Source: Thalassobaculum litoreum DSM 18839 (GTDB taxonomy: Bacteria > Pseudomonadota > Alphaproteobacteria > Thalassobaculales > Thalassobaculaceae). Taken from it: 64,000 bases of DNA. The notes beneath the pieces are model-generated. The model searched no databases. It was not told the DNA's origin and saw only the letters and a list, made by a program, of their open reading frames with translations. Numbering within the stretch: position 1 is the stretch's first letter; each line of letters begins with the position of its first letter. Positions 8,582-16,445 of this stretch are shown here, one piece after another. A program made the position numbers and the translations under genes. Location of the stretch: contig NZ_FNBW01000003.1 in assembly GCF_900102465.1 (NCBI RefSeq), forward strand, positions 186,001 to 250,000. The letters run 5' to 3'.

Positions 8582-9340
8582 GTGCAGCAGATCGATCGGA
8601 AGCGAAAAGGGGACAAGCCGGAAGTCGGCCGCCGGGATTGGCCGCGCCGGGTGCTGCCGGTCGGCGTGCTGGCCCTCGGACTGATCGCCTTCTTCACCCT
8701 GGACCTGGACCGGTTCGTGTCGTTCCAGGCGCTGTCCGACAACCGCGACCTGCTGCAGGGCTGGGTGGCGGCGAACCCGTTGGTCAGCCGCCTCGGCTAC
8801 GCGCTGGCCTATGCGCTGTCCATCGCCTTCTCCCTGCCGGTCGGGCTGGTGCTGACGGTGACCGGCGGTCTGATGTTCGGGCTGATCGAGGGCACGGCGA
8901 TCACGGTGGTCTCGGCAACGGTCGGCGCGCTCGCAGTGTTCCTGGCCGCCCGCACAGCCATCGGCGACAGCCTGCGGGCCAAGGCCGGGCCATTCGTCGC
9001 CCGCCTGGAGGAAGGGTTCCAGGAGAACGCGCTCAGCTATCTGCTGGTGCTGCGTCTGGTGCCGATCTTTCCGTTCTGGCTGGTCAACATCGTGCCGGCG
9101 CTGCTCGGCGTCTCCACCCGGGTGTTCCTGCTCGGCACCCTGGTCGGGATCATTCCGGGCACCTTCGTCTTCGTCTCCGTGGGCAACGGGCTCGACACCG
9201 TGTTCTCCCGGGGCGAGGTGCCGGGCCTGGGCATCTTCCTGGAACCGGGCGTGCTGATCCCGATCGCCGGTCTGACCCTGCTGTCGCTGGTGCCGGTGCT
9301 GTACAAACGGCTGCGCCGCGGGGTCGCGTCTTCTGCGTGA
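8582..9340 (+). CDS. TVP38/TMEM64 family (VTT domain) membrane protein
   Basis: 252-residue inner-membrane protein of the DedA/SNARE-associated (VTT) superfamily. A basic N-terminus precedes hydrophobic segments near residues 20-38, 65-105, 160-200 and 215-240. The family signature is visible in FSLPVGLVLTVTGGLMFG and in LRLVPIFPFWLVNIVPALLG. The GTG at 8582 follows GGGAGG with correct spacing; earlier ATGs in frame lack a ribosome site. The downstream mercuric-reductase-like flavoprotein is a common partner of TVP38 proteins, sometimes fused to it, which suggests a shared membrane redox or homeostasis role. Confidence 0.88.
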   Translation: MQQIDRKRKGDKPEVGRRDWPRRVLPVGVLALGLIAFFTLDLDRFVSFQALSDNRDLLQGWVAANPLVSRLGYALAYALSIAFSLPVGLVLTVTGGLMFGLIEGTAITVVSATVGALAVFLAARTAIGDSLRAKAGPFVARLEEGFQENALSYLLVLRLVPIFPFWLVNIVPALLGVSTRVFLLGTLVGIIPGTFVFVSVGNGLDTVFSRGEVPGLGIFLEPGVLIPIAGLTLLSLVPVLYKRLRRGVASSA

Positions 9341-9368
9341 GCGCGTGATACCCTCCCCCTCCCACAAA

Positions 9369-9387
9369 CCCCGGATCCATTCCGGGG
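9369..9387. repeat. Short hairpin repeat CCCCGGA-N5-TCCGGGG, copy 1
   Basis: Perfect 7-bp arms with loop TCCAT. The same arms occur with other 5-base loops at 9455-9473 and 39807-39831, so the stem is conserved while the loop is not. Confidence 0.65.
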
Positions 9388-9454
9388 CAAGCCTTTGATC
9401 TGCGACGGGCGTCTCGTGATTTCATACCGACGGTGGAAGCGGCTGCCGATCTTA

Positions 9455-9473
9455 CCCCGGAATAAATCCGGGG
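9455..9473. repeat. Short hairpin repeat CCCCGGA-N5-TCCGGGG, copy 2
   Basis: Perfect 7-bp arms with loop ATAAA, 60 bases upstream of the flavoprotein start. It runs directly into an 18-base tandem duplication. Confidence 0.65.
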
Positions 9474-9503
9474 AGTGAGGAGATACCGGGGAGTGAGGAG
9501 ATG
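9468..9503 (+). repeat. 18-bp tandem duplication next to a ribosome-binding site
   Basis: CCGGGGAGTGAGGAGATA at 9468-9485 is repeated at 9486-9503 with only the last base changed. The duplication places two GAGGAG Shine-Dalgarno-like tracts just ahead of a short leader frame. Confidence 0.8.
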
Positions 9504-9506
9504 AAG

Positions 9507-9536
9507 ATGAAAGCGCGTTCCGGAGCTCTTCCATGA
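9507..9536 (+). CDS. Possible nine-codon leader peptide
   Basis: ATG at 9507 follows GAGGAG with a six-base gap and encodes MKARSGALP. Its TGA at 9534 overlaps the ATG of the next gene at 9533 (ATGA). This arrangement would couple translation of the flavoprotein to the leader. It may equally be accidental, since the flavoprotein also has CGGAG upstream. Confidence 0.35.
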   Translation: MKARSGALP

Positions 9537-10957
9537 GCGAGACGATCCAGGCCGATATCTGCGTCATCGGCGCCGGCTCGGGCGGGTTGTCGGTGGCTGC
9601 CGGGGCATCGCAGATGGGCGCGTCGGTGGTCCTGTTCGAGAAGGCCGAGATGGGCGGCGACTGCCTGAACGTGGGCTGCGTGCCGTCCAAGGCGCTGCTC
9701 GCCGCCGGGCATGCCGCCCATGGTGCCCCCCAGGCCGCGCGCTACGGCGTCGACGCGTCGGTCCAGGCTGTCGACTGGGCGCGGCTGCGCGCCCATGTGC
9801 AGGGCGTGATCGCCGAGATCGCGCCGATGGATTCCGTCGCCCGCTATACCGGCTTCGGTGTGCGGGTGGTCCAGGCCGAGGCGCGCTTCACCGGCCCGCG
9901 GAGCGTCGAAGGAGGCGGCATCCGGGTCGAGGCGAAGTTCGTGGTGATCGCCACCGGCTCCACCCCCGCGGTGCCGCCGATCCCGGGGCTCGACGGCGTC
10001 GCCTTCCTGACCAATGAGACGGTGTTCGACCTGGCGGAGCGTCCCCGGCGGCTGCTGGTGCTCGGCGGCGGGCCGATCGGCTGCGAGCTGGCCCAGGCCC
10101 ATGCGCGGCTCGGCTGCGAGGTCGTGCTGGTCGAGGCGAAGACGCTGCTCGGCACCGAGGATCCCGAAGCAGCCGAGGTGGTGCGTCTGGCCCTGCGGCG
10201 CGACGGTGTGGAGCTGCACGAAGGGGCCGCCGCCGTCCATGCCGGCCCGACCGGCGACGGGGTCGACCTGGTGGTGCGCGGCGAGGCAGGCGAGACCGTG
10301 CTGAGCGGCAGCCATCTGCTGGTGGCGGTCGGGCGCCGCGTCGGGTTCGAGGGGCTGGACCTGGCCCGCGCCGGGATCGAGACCGACGAGCGCGGCCGCC
10401 TGAAACTCGACCGGCGGCTGCGCACCAGCAACCGCCGCGTCTTCGCCGTGGGCGACGCGGCGGGCGGCGCCCAGTTCACCCATCTGGCCGGGTTCCATGC
10501 CGGCATCGTCATCCGCAACGCCCTGTTCCGCCTGCCGGCCAAGTCGGATCCGGTGCTGCCCCGGGTGACCTATACCGCGCCGGAACTGGCGAGCGTGGGC
10601 GCCGACGAGGCGGCACTGCGGGCGCGGGGCCAGGCGTTCGAGGTCCTGCGCTGGCCGTTCTCCGAGAACGACCGGGCAATCGCCGAGCGCGACGTCGACG
10701 GCTTCACCAAACTTTACGTCTCGCCAAAGGGTCGTATTCTGGGGGCCGTCGTGGTCGGCACGGGGGCCGGAGAGATCGTCTCGCTATACACCCTGGCGAT
10801 TGCCAAGAAGCTGAAGGTGTCCGACATCGCCGGCCTCGTCGTGCCGTATCCCACGCGCGCCGAGGTCGCGAAGCGGGCCGCCGGAAGCTGGTACGTCCCG
10901 AAGCTGTTCTCCGCGCGCACCCGGCGTATCGTGCGCTTCCTGATGCGCTTCGCCTGA
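9533..10957 (+). CDS. Mercuric-reductase-like FAD-dependent pyridine nucleotide-disulfide oxidoreductase
   Basis: 474-residue flavoprotein of the dihydrolipoamide dehydrogenase/mercuric reductase class. It has the FAD Rossmann motif (CVIGAGSGGLSVAAG, residues 11-25), the redox-active disulfide GGDCLNVGCVPSK near residue 43, a second NADH Rossmann fold (LVLGGGPIGCELAQ) and the GDAAGGAQFTHLAG FAD motif. There is no N-terminal HMA domain and no C-terminal vicinal Cys pair, so Hg reduction is unlikely. The dimer-interface helix is altered (PYPTRAEVAKRAA), as in TVP38-associated relatives. It forms a probable operon with TVP38 upstream and the histidine kinase 19 bases downstream. Confidence 0.88.
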   Translation: MSETIQADICVIGAGSGGLSVAAGASQMGASVVLFEKAEMGGDCLNVGCVPSKALLAAGHAAHGAPQAARYGVDASVQAVDWARLRAHVQGVIAEIAPMDSVARYTGFGVRVVQAEARFTGPRSVEGGGIRVEAKFVVIATGSTPAVPPIPGLDGVAFLTNETVFDLAERPRRLLVLGGGPIGCELAQAHARLGCEVVLVEAKTLLGTEDPEAAEVVRLALRRDGVELHEGAAAVHAGPTGDGVDLVVRGEAGETVLSGSHLLVAVGRRVGFEGLDLARAGIETDERGRLKLDRRLRTSNRRVFAVGDAAGGAQFTHLAGFHAGIVIRNALFRLPAKSDPVLPRVTYTAPELASVGADEAALRARGQAFEVLRWPFSENDRAIAERDVDGFTKLYVSPKGRILGAVVVGTGAGEIVSLYTLAIAKKLKVSDIAGLVVPYPTRAEVAKRAAGSWYVPKLFSARTRRIVRFLMRFA

Positions 10958-10976
10958 GCTTCCGGCGGATCGGACG

Positions 10977-12341
10977 ATGCGGTCGCTTTCCTTTCGCGTC
11001 CTGTGCCTGACCATCTTCTTCGTGATGGTCTCAGAAGTGCTGATCTACACCCCGTCGATCGCCCGCTTCCGGCTGACCTATCTGACCGAGAAGCTGGACA
11101 AGGCGCATCTGGCGGCCCTGACCATCGACGGCTCGCCCGACCGGGTGATCAGCCAGGAACTGACCTTCGAACTGCTGGATCATGTCGGCGCCTACGAGAT
11201 CGTGGTGGAGGGCCCGGAAGGCGATACCAGGTCGCTGAGCCGGCCGATGTTCCCGCCGGGCGAGGTCGAGGTCTCGCTGTATGAGCCCATGCCCATGGCC
11301 CTGGTCTTCGATGCGTTCGACGCCCTGTTCCAGACCGGCAACCGGATCCTTCGGGTGACCGGGCCGGCACCGATGGAGCCGGCGAGCACGGTCAGCATCA
11401 CCATCGACGAGTATCCGCTGCGCATGGTGATGTACGACTACTCCTGGCGCATCCTGACCCTGTCGGTGCTGATCTCGGTGTTCACCGCCGCCCTGGTCTT
11501 CGTCAGCCTGCGCTGGCTGCTGGTGCGGCCGCTGGAGCGGATCACCGAGAGCCTCGTCGCCTTCCGCAAGCGCCCGGAGGACCGCGGCACGGACCTGGAC
11601 GACCGGGGACGCCGCGACGAGATCGGCGTGGCGCTGCGCGAGCTTGGCCTGATGAAGGAGGAGATGCGTGCCGCCCTGCGGCAGCGCACCCGTCTGGCCG
11701 CTCTGGGCACGGCGGTGAGCAAGATCAGCCACGACCTGCGCAACATGCTGTCCACCGCCACCCTGATCTCCGACCGGCTGGCCATGAGCCAGGACCCGGA
11801 CGTGCAGAAGGTGACGCCGACCCTGGTGAAGGCGATCGACCGGGCGGTGGCGCTCTGCTCGACCACCCTCAACTTCACCCGAGAGACGCCGCCGCTGACC
11901 CTGGCGCCGGTCCGCCTTGCCGACCTGGTGGCCGAGCTGCGGGCGGAACTGGCGGAGCTGAAGGACAAGGACGTCGAGGTCCTGCTGAGCCAGGAAGGGG
12001 ATATCGTGTTCCAGGCCGATCGGGACCAGATGTTCCGGGTCGTCGCCAATATCGCCTCCAACGCGGTCAATGCCGGGGCGGATACCCTGCGGGTGAGTGC
12101 CTGGGAGGCGTCCGGGCGGCTGCTGGTGGATATCGCCGATAACGGGCCGGGCATCCCGGAGGAGGGGCGCGGCCGGCTGTTCCAGCCGTTCCAGTTCTCC
12201 ACCCGGCGCGACGGCACCGGTCTGGGTCTCACCATCGCCCGCGATCTGGTCCAGGCCCATGGCGGTACGCTGACATTGGAGCGGACCGGCTCCGACGGAT
12301 CGACCTTCCGCATGAACCTGCCGGCGCGCACCGTGGTGTGA
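10977..12341 (+). CDS. Membrane sensor histidine kinase, orphan
   Basis: 454-residue two-component sensor. The first membrane segment is at residues 8-24, a periplasmic domain spans about 25-155, the second segment is at 158-178, and a HAMP linker follows (RPLERITESLVAF). The phosphoacceptor is His252 in KISHDLRNMLSTA. ATP-binding boxes are N (VVANIASNAVNAGAD), G1 (DNGPGIPEEGRGRLF) and G2 (GTGLGLTIARDL). No response regulator lies next to it. It is 19 bases downstream of the flavoprotein and so may sense the same redox or membrane stress. Confidence 0.92.
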   Translation: MRSLSFRVLCLTIFFVMVSEVLIYTPSIARFRLTYLTEKLDKAHLAALTIDGSPDRVISQELTFELLDHVGAYEIVVEGPEGDTRSLSRPMFPPGEVEVSLYEPMPMALVFDAFDALFQTGNRILRVTGPAPMEPASTVSITIDEYPLRMVMYDYSWRILTLSVLISVFTAALVFVSLRWLLVRPLERITESLVAFRKRPEDRGTDLDDRGRRDEIGVALRELGLMKEEMRAALRQRTRLAALGTAVSKISHDLRNMLSTATLISDRLAMSQDPDVQKVTPTLVKAIDRAVALCSTTLNFTRETPPLTLAPVRLADLVAELRAELAELKDKDVEVLLSQEGDIVFQADRDQMFRVVANIASNAVNAGADTLRVSAWEASGRLLVDIADNGPGIPEEGRGRLFQPFQFSTRRDGTGLGLTIARDLVQAHGGTLTLERTGSDGSTFRMNLPARTVV

Positions 12342-12358
12342 CACGATTGCCGCCCGGC

Positions 12359-12376
12359 CCGGACCGGTGGGTCCGG
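12359..12376 (+). terminator. Possible terminator hairpin after the histidine kinase
   Basis: CCGGACC and GGTCCGG pair perfectly around GGTG, 17 bases past the stop. The T-rich GATTTTGCTTT follows only after a gap of about ten bases, so efficient intrinsic termination is uncertain. The rest of the 281-base gap (12342-12622) shows nothing I can name. Confidence 0.35.
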
Positions 12377-12622
12377 GGAGCAGATTTTGCTTTGCCGGAG
12401 TTCGTTTTTGCGGTGTAGCCTTTGGCCGAATCGGGCGGATTTGGCGTGGCGTCGTACCGTCGATGCCGGGCCGGAAACACGGGGCGCACGGCCATGAACG
12501 TGCGTTGAACATAAGTCTCCTGCCAGGAGGGTGGAGGGCCGTTTTTCCGCACTGGAACGGCACGGATCTCCGCGCCCTGTGATTTCCGGTCCCCAGGACC
12601 GGAATGTCGGGACCACGGGTGA

Positions 12623-13537
12623 ATGCCAATGTCGAAGCGCGTTGGAAAATCGGAGAGCGACCGGGGCGGTCCCTATGACCCGGCGGTGTCCTTCAACCTG
12701 GATGGCGACGAGGGTGCGGATGTCGAGGTGGTCTCCGATGTCGGAGCCCTGATCGGATATCTGGACGAGTGGCGCGAGGACGGGTGTTCCATCGGGCTCG
12801 TGCCGGTGCTCGGCGAGGCCCATGTGGGCCATCTGGTGCTGCTGGCCCTGGCCGCCCGGGAATGCGACCGGGTGGTGGTGGCGGCCGGACCTCGGGCCGA
12901 CGTTCTCACCGATCCGGTCGGGCGGTCCCTGCTGTCGCGCAATGGCGCCGACGTCCTGTACGCGGCCGCGCGGGAGGTTGATCCGCTTCCGGTGGATGAC
13001 CTTCCCGACTTCGCCGTGGCCATGGAGGGCCAGTACGGCCGCCGGTCGCTGACCGAGGCGGTCGGCAAGATCGAGCGGCTGATCGGCCTGATCGCGCCGG
13101 ATCGCCTGTACCAGAGCGGGGCCGTGTTTCAGCGGGCCTGTGTGCTGGCGTCCCGGCTGTCGGGCCGGGACGGGGCACCGCTGATCCGGGTGGTGGACGC
13201 GGCGCGCGGTCCCGGCGGCATCACGCCGGTGGCGGAGATCGACCGGCTCGACGAGGCGGGCCGGGAACGGGTGGCCAGTCTCAGCCGGATCCTGCAGCGC
13301 ATAGCCGGCAGACTGGCCGACGGGGTCAGCACGCCCGCCGGCGAAATTGCCTGGGGCCTCGACGCCCTGAGCGCCGCCGAGTTCGACGGCATCGACTATC
13401 TGGAGGTGCGCAATCCGCGCACGCTGGAGCCGGTGGACCGGGCCGGAGCGCCGGCCCGGGTCTTCGTCGCCGTGCGGATCGGCGATCTGCGCTTCGTCGA
13501 CAGCGTACCCGTCAGATCGGCGGACGCAGACCGATGA
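12623..13537 (+). CDS. Degenerate PanC (pantoate-beta-alanine ligase)-like protein
   Basis: 304-residue protein that aligns by eye with pantothenate synthetase. The ATP-binding start ([17 protein letters not shown], residues 58-74, with an HVGH version of HxGH) and the C-terminal domain ([12 protein letters not shown], then [18 protein letters not shown]) are preserved. The motifs between them are not: the IFVNPxQF strand reads AAGPRADV, the GEKDxQQ loop reads QSGAVFQR, and the KMSKS-like SSRN segment reads ARGPGGIT. It also has a 35-residue N-terminal extension. It probably keeps the fold but not normal catalysis. The last 26 bases overlap gpt on the other strand. Confidence 0.7.
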   Translation: MPMSKRVGKSESDRGGPYDPAVSFNLDGDEGADVEVVSDVGALIGYLDEWREDGCSIGLVPVLGEAHVGHLVLLALAARECDRVVVAAGPRADVLTDPVGRSLLSRNGADVLYAAAREVDPLPVDDLPDFAVAMEGQYGRRSLTEAVGKIERLIGLIAPDRLYQSGAVFQRACVLASRLSGRDGAPLIRVVDAARGPGGITPVAEIDRLDEAGRERVASLSRILQRIAGRLADGVSTPAGEIAWGLDALSAAEFDGIDYLEVRNPRTLEPVDRAGAPARVFVAVRIGDLRFVDSVPVRSADADR

Positions 13538-14018
13538 TCGGGTCGACCGGCCGCGGCTCCAGATCCCAGGGGAAATAGATCCAGGTGTCCTGGCTGACCT
13601 CGGTCACGAAAGTGTCGACCAGGGGCCGTCCGGCGGGCTTGGCGTAGATCGTGGCGAAATGCGCCTTGGGCAGCATGGCGCGCACCACCTTGGCGGTCTC
13701 GCCGGTATCGACCAGGTCGTCGACGATCAGCCAGCCGGCGCCGTCCTGGGTGAGGGAGGGCGGCTTGACCACCTTCAACTCGCCGCGCGGGCCGTCATAG
13801 CCGGCGTAGCTGGACACGCCGATCGTGTCGATCATGCGGAGTTCCAGTTCGCGGGCGACGATCGCGGCCGGCACCAGGCCGCCGCGGGTGATGCCGATGA
13901 TGCCCTCGAACGGGCCGACATCCAGCAGCCGCCAGGCCAGGGCCCGGCCGGTGCGGTGCAGCTCTTCCCAGGAGACCGGAAAAGAGCGACGCGGATCGTC
14001 GTCCTTGCTTGCATTCAT
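13512..14018 (-). CDS. gpt: Xanthine-guanine phosphoribosyltransferase
   Basis: Purine salvage enzyme that converts xanthine, guanine and, less well, hypoxanthine with PRPP to the nucleotides. The 168 residues carry the PRPP-binding loop [11 protein letters not shown] and the C-terminal [12 protein letters not shown], which is characteristic of Gpt rather than Hpt. ATG at 14018 (MNASKDDD) follows GGAGG by nine bases; a GTG at 14036 would add six residues. Its 3' end overlaps the convergent PanC-like gene by 26 bases. Confidence 0.93.
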   Translation of the reverse strand: MNASKDDDPRRSFPVSWEELHRTGRALAWRLLDVGPFEGIIGITRGGLVPAAIVARELELRMIDTIGVSSYAGYDGPRGELKVVKPPSLTQDGAGWLIVDDLVDTGETAKVVRAMLPKAHFATIYAKPAGRPLVDTFVTEVSQDTWIYFPWDLEPRPVDPIIGLRPPI

Positions 14019-14091
14019 GGGGGATAGCCTCCGCACGTCGCCTTGATACTCCGGCTATAACGGCCCCATGGCGCGGTGGCAATGTGTACGC

Positions 14092-14547
14092 TCAGGTGGT
14101 GCGGTCGGACAGGGTCTCGAGCACCACGCCGTCGATCTTCCAGCTTCCGTCCGGCTGCCGTTCCATGAAGTAGAACGCCCGCCGGGCGACCCCGTCCGGA
14201 CCGATGACGAAGACCGGCTGGGTCGGACGGCCGTCGAGGATGGTGGCGTCCTCGAACTCGAAGACCCGCGGCCGGGCGACCGCCTCGTAGGCGCCCGTCA
14301 CCATCGAGCGGAACCGCTCAGCAGTGCCGAACATCGTGCGGATATCGGGGGAGGCATAGGAAAAGGCCTTGTCCCAGGCATCGGCGCGGAAGGCGTCCAC
14401 CTGGGCCGAGATGACCCCGCGGAAGGCGGCGGCCTCATCGGCGGTCTGGGCGGATGACGGTGTCGAAAGCAGGCCGAGCGCGACAAGCGCCGCGGCGATC
14501 GGGCGAAGCAGGCGCAGAAGAAGCTGGCGCAGAACAGATCGGATCAT
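14092..14547 (-). CDS. DUF4864 exported protein
   Basis: 151-residue protein with a signal peptide (basic start, hydrophobic stretch ALVALGLLSTPSSA, cleavage after AQ near residue 36). The mature part matches DUF4864: QVDAFRADAWDKAFSYASPD, then MFGTAERFRSMV and the closing DGSWKIDGVVL. The fold resembles NTF2-like domains. The ATG at 14547 has a clear GGAGG site, whereas the longer frame to 14595 has none. Function is not known for the family. Confidence 0.82.
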   Translation of the reverse strand: MIRSVLRQLLLRLLRPIAAALVALGLLSTPSSAQTADEAAAFRGVISAQVDAFRADAWDKAFSYASPDIRTMFGTAERFRSMVTGAYEAVARPRVFEFEDATILDGRPTQPVFVIGPDGVARRAFYFMERQPDGSWKIDGVVLETLSDRTT

Positions 14548-14675
14548 GGGGCACCTCCACCGGTCTTTACGAGGCGCGGCGCCGATCCGGATCACCCGGC
14601 CGGAAAGCGAAGGGGCGGCTCGGATCGATCTCCGGCCGCCCCTGTCTCATGCTGTTTCCGCGCTCATTTCTGCGC

Positions 14676-15866
14676 TCAGCGCACGTAGATGCGGACCTCG
14701 TTGGTGCGCGCATCCGGCGCCGACTGGGCCGACAGGGCGACCCGGCCCGGCGGCAGGCCCATCTCCTGCAGGCTGCGGAACACGGTCTGGGCGTTGCGCT
14801 TGGCCTGGTTGGCGTCGAGGGCGTTGCGGCCCTGGTTGGCGGATTGCGGGCTGACGGCGATGACGTCGAAGATCGCCTCCGGCCGGGTTTCCAGCGCGCG
14901 GCGGACGGCGCTGTACAGCGGCTGCTCGTACTCGACGCCGGGCCGGTCGAAGCGGATCACCACCAGCGGACGGCGTCCGGCGACGCCGGTGCTCGCCGGG
15001 GCCGGGAAGCTGGCGCCGCCCGGGGTCGCCGAGGCCATGGCCCCGCCGCCGAAGGAGCGGTTGGCCAGGCTGGTGCCGAACAGCTCGCCGTTCTTGATGG
15101 CGACAGCCATGGTGTTCAGGTCGTTGCGCTCGTTCGCGGCGTAGGAGCTCTGGCGGCGGATGTCGTCGCTCAGCTCGGTCAGCAGGCGGTCGATCAGCAC
15201 GACGGTCTGGTTGGTGTCGTCCTCCAGCACCGCGAGCTGCTCGTGGTCGGCCTCGACCGCGCCGGACAGGCCGTAGGCGGCGCGCACGGACTCAAGCAGA
15301 TAGGTCGACAGCGCCGCGTCGGAGGACACCCGGTTGGCCAGGGCGTTCATGTTGGAGATATCGGTGTTCACCTGCTCCAGCTGGCGCTGGGCGCTGTTCC
15401 ACTGATCGACGAGCTGCGGGTTGCCCGGCGTGGTGCCGACCTGCAGGCGGGATTCGATGCCGGCGACCGTCTGGTGGTAGTTCAGCGCGTTCTGGGCGGT
15501 GGTGGCGCGCAGGGACTGCAGGGTGCCGTTATGGCCGCGGATGCTGTCCTGCAGGCGGACCAGATCGCCGCGCAGCTGAATGACCTTTTCGCCGACGAAG
15601 GTTCCGGTCGGTTCCATCGTGGCCGGCGGACGAACCTCGAAATTGGTGCTGCCGAGCGGCGGCGGGCCGCCGACCATCGCGGAGCCCGCGCGTTCCCCGG
15701 CAGATGGCTGAATGGCAACGGTCTCGGCCGCCGGTGAGTCGGCGCTTGGCGCTTCACCGGTCAGAGACGGCCACAGCGAATCGCTGCTGAACGAGCACCC
15801 CGCAAGGGCGAGTACGCCGGCACCGATAACGGCGAGGCGGCGCATGGAGTCGAACGATTCGATCAC
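14676..15866 (-). CDS. OmpA-family lipoprotein
   Basis: 396-residue outer-membrane lipoprotein. The lipobox is LALAGC, with Cys about 17 residues after the ATG at 15845. A long helical, coiled-coil-prone middle (about residues 100-270, rich in Gln, Asn and Asp) leads to a C-terminal OmpA-like peptidoglycan-binding domain (ARNALDANQ-type helix NALDANQAKRNAQTVF, then LPPGRVALSAQS and RIYVR). I chose the GTG at 15866 because AAAGGGA lies eight bases upstream; the ATG at 15845 has no ribosome site. It may tether the envelope or couple to another system. Confidence 0.82.
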   Translation of the reverse strand: MIESFDSMRRLAVIGAGVLALAGCSFSSDSLWPSLTGEAPSADSPAAETVAIQPSAGERAGSAMVGGPPPLGSTNFEVRPPATMEPTGTFVGEKVIQLRGDLVRLQDSIRGHNGTLQSLRATTAQNALNYHQTVAGIESRLQVGTTPGNPQLVDQWNSAQRQLEQVNTDISNMNALANRVSSDAALSTYLLESVRAAYGLSGAVEADHEQLAVLEDDTNQTVVLIDRLLTELSDDIRRQSSYAANERNDLNTMAVAIKNGELFGTSLANRSFGGGAMASATPGGASFPAPASTGVAGRRPLVVIRFDRPGVEYEQPLYSAVRRALETRPEAIFDVIAVSPQSANQGRNALDANQAKRNAQTVFRSLQEMGLPPGRVALSAQSAPDARTNEVRIYVR

Positions 15867-16164
15867 CGCGTCATCCCTTTTAATTCCCAACCCGGACCCC
15901 CGAAGAACGCGTGCCGCTCCCCCTCGCGACTGGGCGCGCTCCATGATGCGATACGCGGCGTTAGGAGCCAAGGGATGTCTCTACAGAGAATTCCATCGGC
16001 TTTCGTCCAGCGACCCCGCTCACAAATCACTGCTGGGATACTACTTAAACCACGGAATCCGAACAAGTTCTTTTGCCCGTGGCTTTTTCGTATCAGGGCT
16101 CTTGCCAAGCGTGAGGGGTTTGAGTAGGTTGCGCCTCCTTCGCGGGGGGCACCCCCACGAATTG

Positions 16165-16241
16165 GCGCCCGTAGCTCAACTGGATAGAGCACCTGACTAC
16201 GGATCAGGAGGTTGGGAGTTCGAATCTTCCCGGGCGCGCCA
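16165..16241 (+). tRNA. tRNA-Arg (anticodon ACG)
   Basis: 77 bases with a complete cloverleaf. Acceptor GCGCCCG pairs with CGGGCGC, followed by discriminator G and a genomically encoded CCA. The D arm contains GCTCAACTGGATAGAGC. The anticodon loop CTACGGA sits on stem CCTGA/TCAGG, and the T arm contains GTTCGAATC. The ACG anticodon is normally edited to ICG and reads CGU, CGC and CGA. Nothing in the 298 bases upstream or 204 bases downstream resembles an integrated element. Confidence 0.97.
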
Positions 16242-16445
16242 CTTATCCTCCCGGACCATTCCCAATCCGTCAGTAACGTCTGCGCGAATTAGCCGCCGCG
16301 CCGGGTCGCCCATAGCGCGAATCGAGCGCTGCCCGCTGTGCGGTCGCCGCGCTTGACCGCCCTTGTGGCACCCGCCATGCTTTCCGAAGCGGCGGATCAC
16401 CGCGACCAATAAGTGGTGACCGACCCTTTCCAGAGGGAGGAATAC

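Noticed and set aside
9533-10957. A true mercuric reductase
   Set aside because: No HMA domain, no C-terminal Cys pair, and no other mer gene in the neighbourhood.
16165-16241. tRNA-Arg as an attachment site for an integrated element
   Set aside because: No integrase, no repeated 3' tRNA end and ordinary genes on both sides. The nearby tyrosine recombinase is XerD, 14 kb away.
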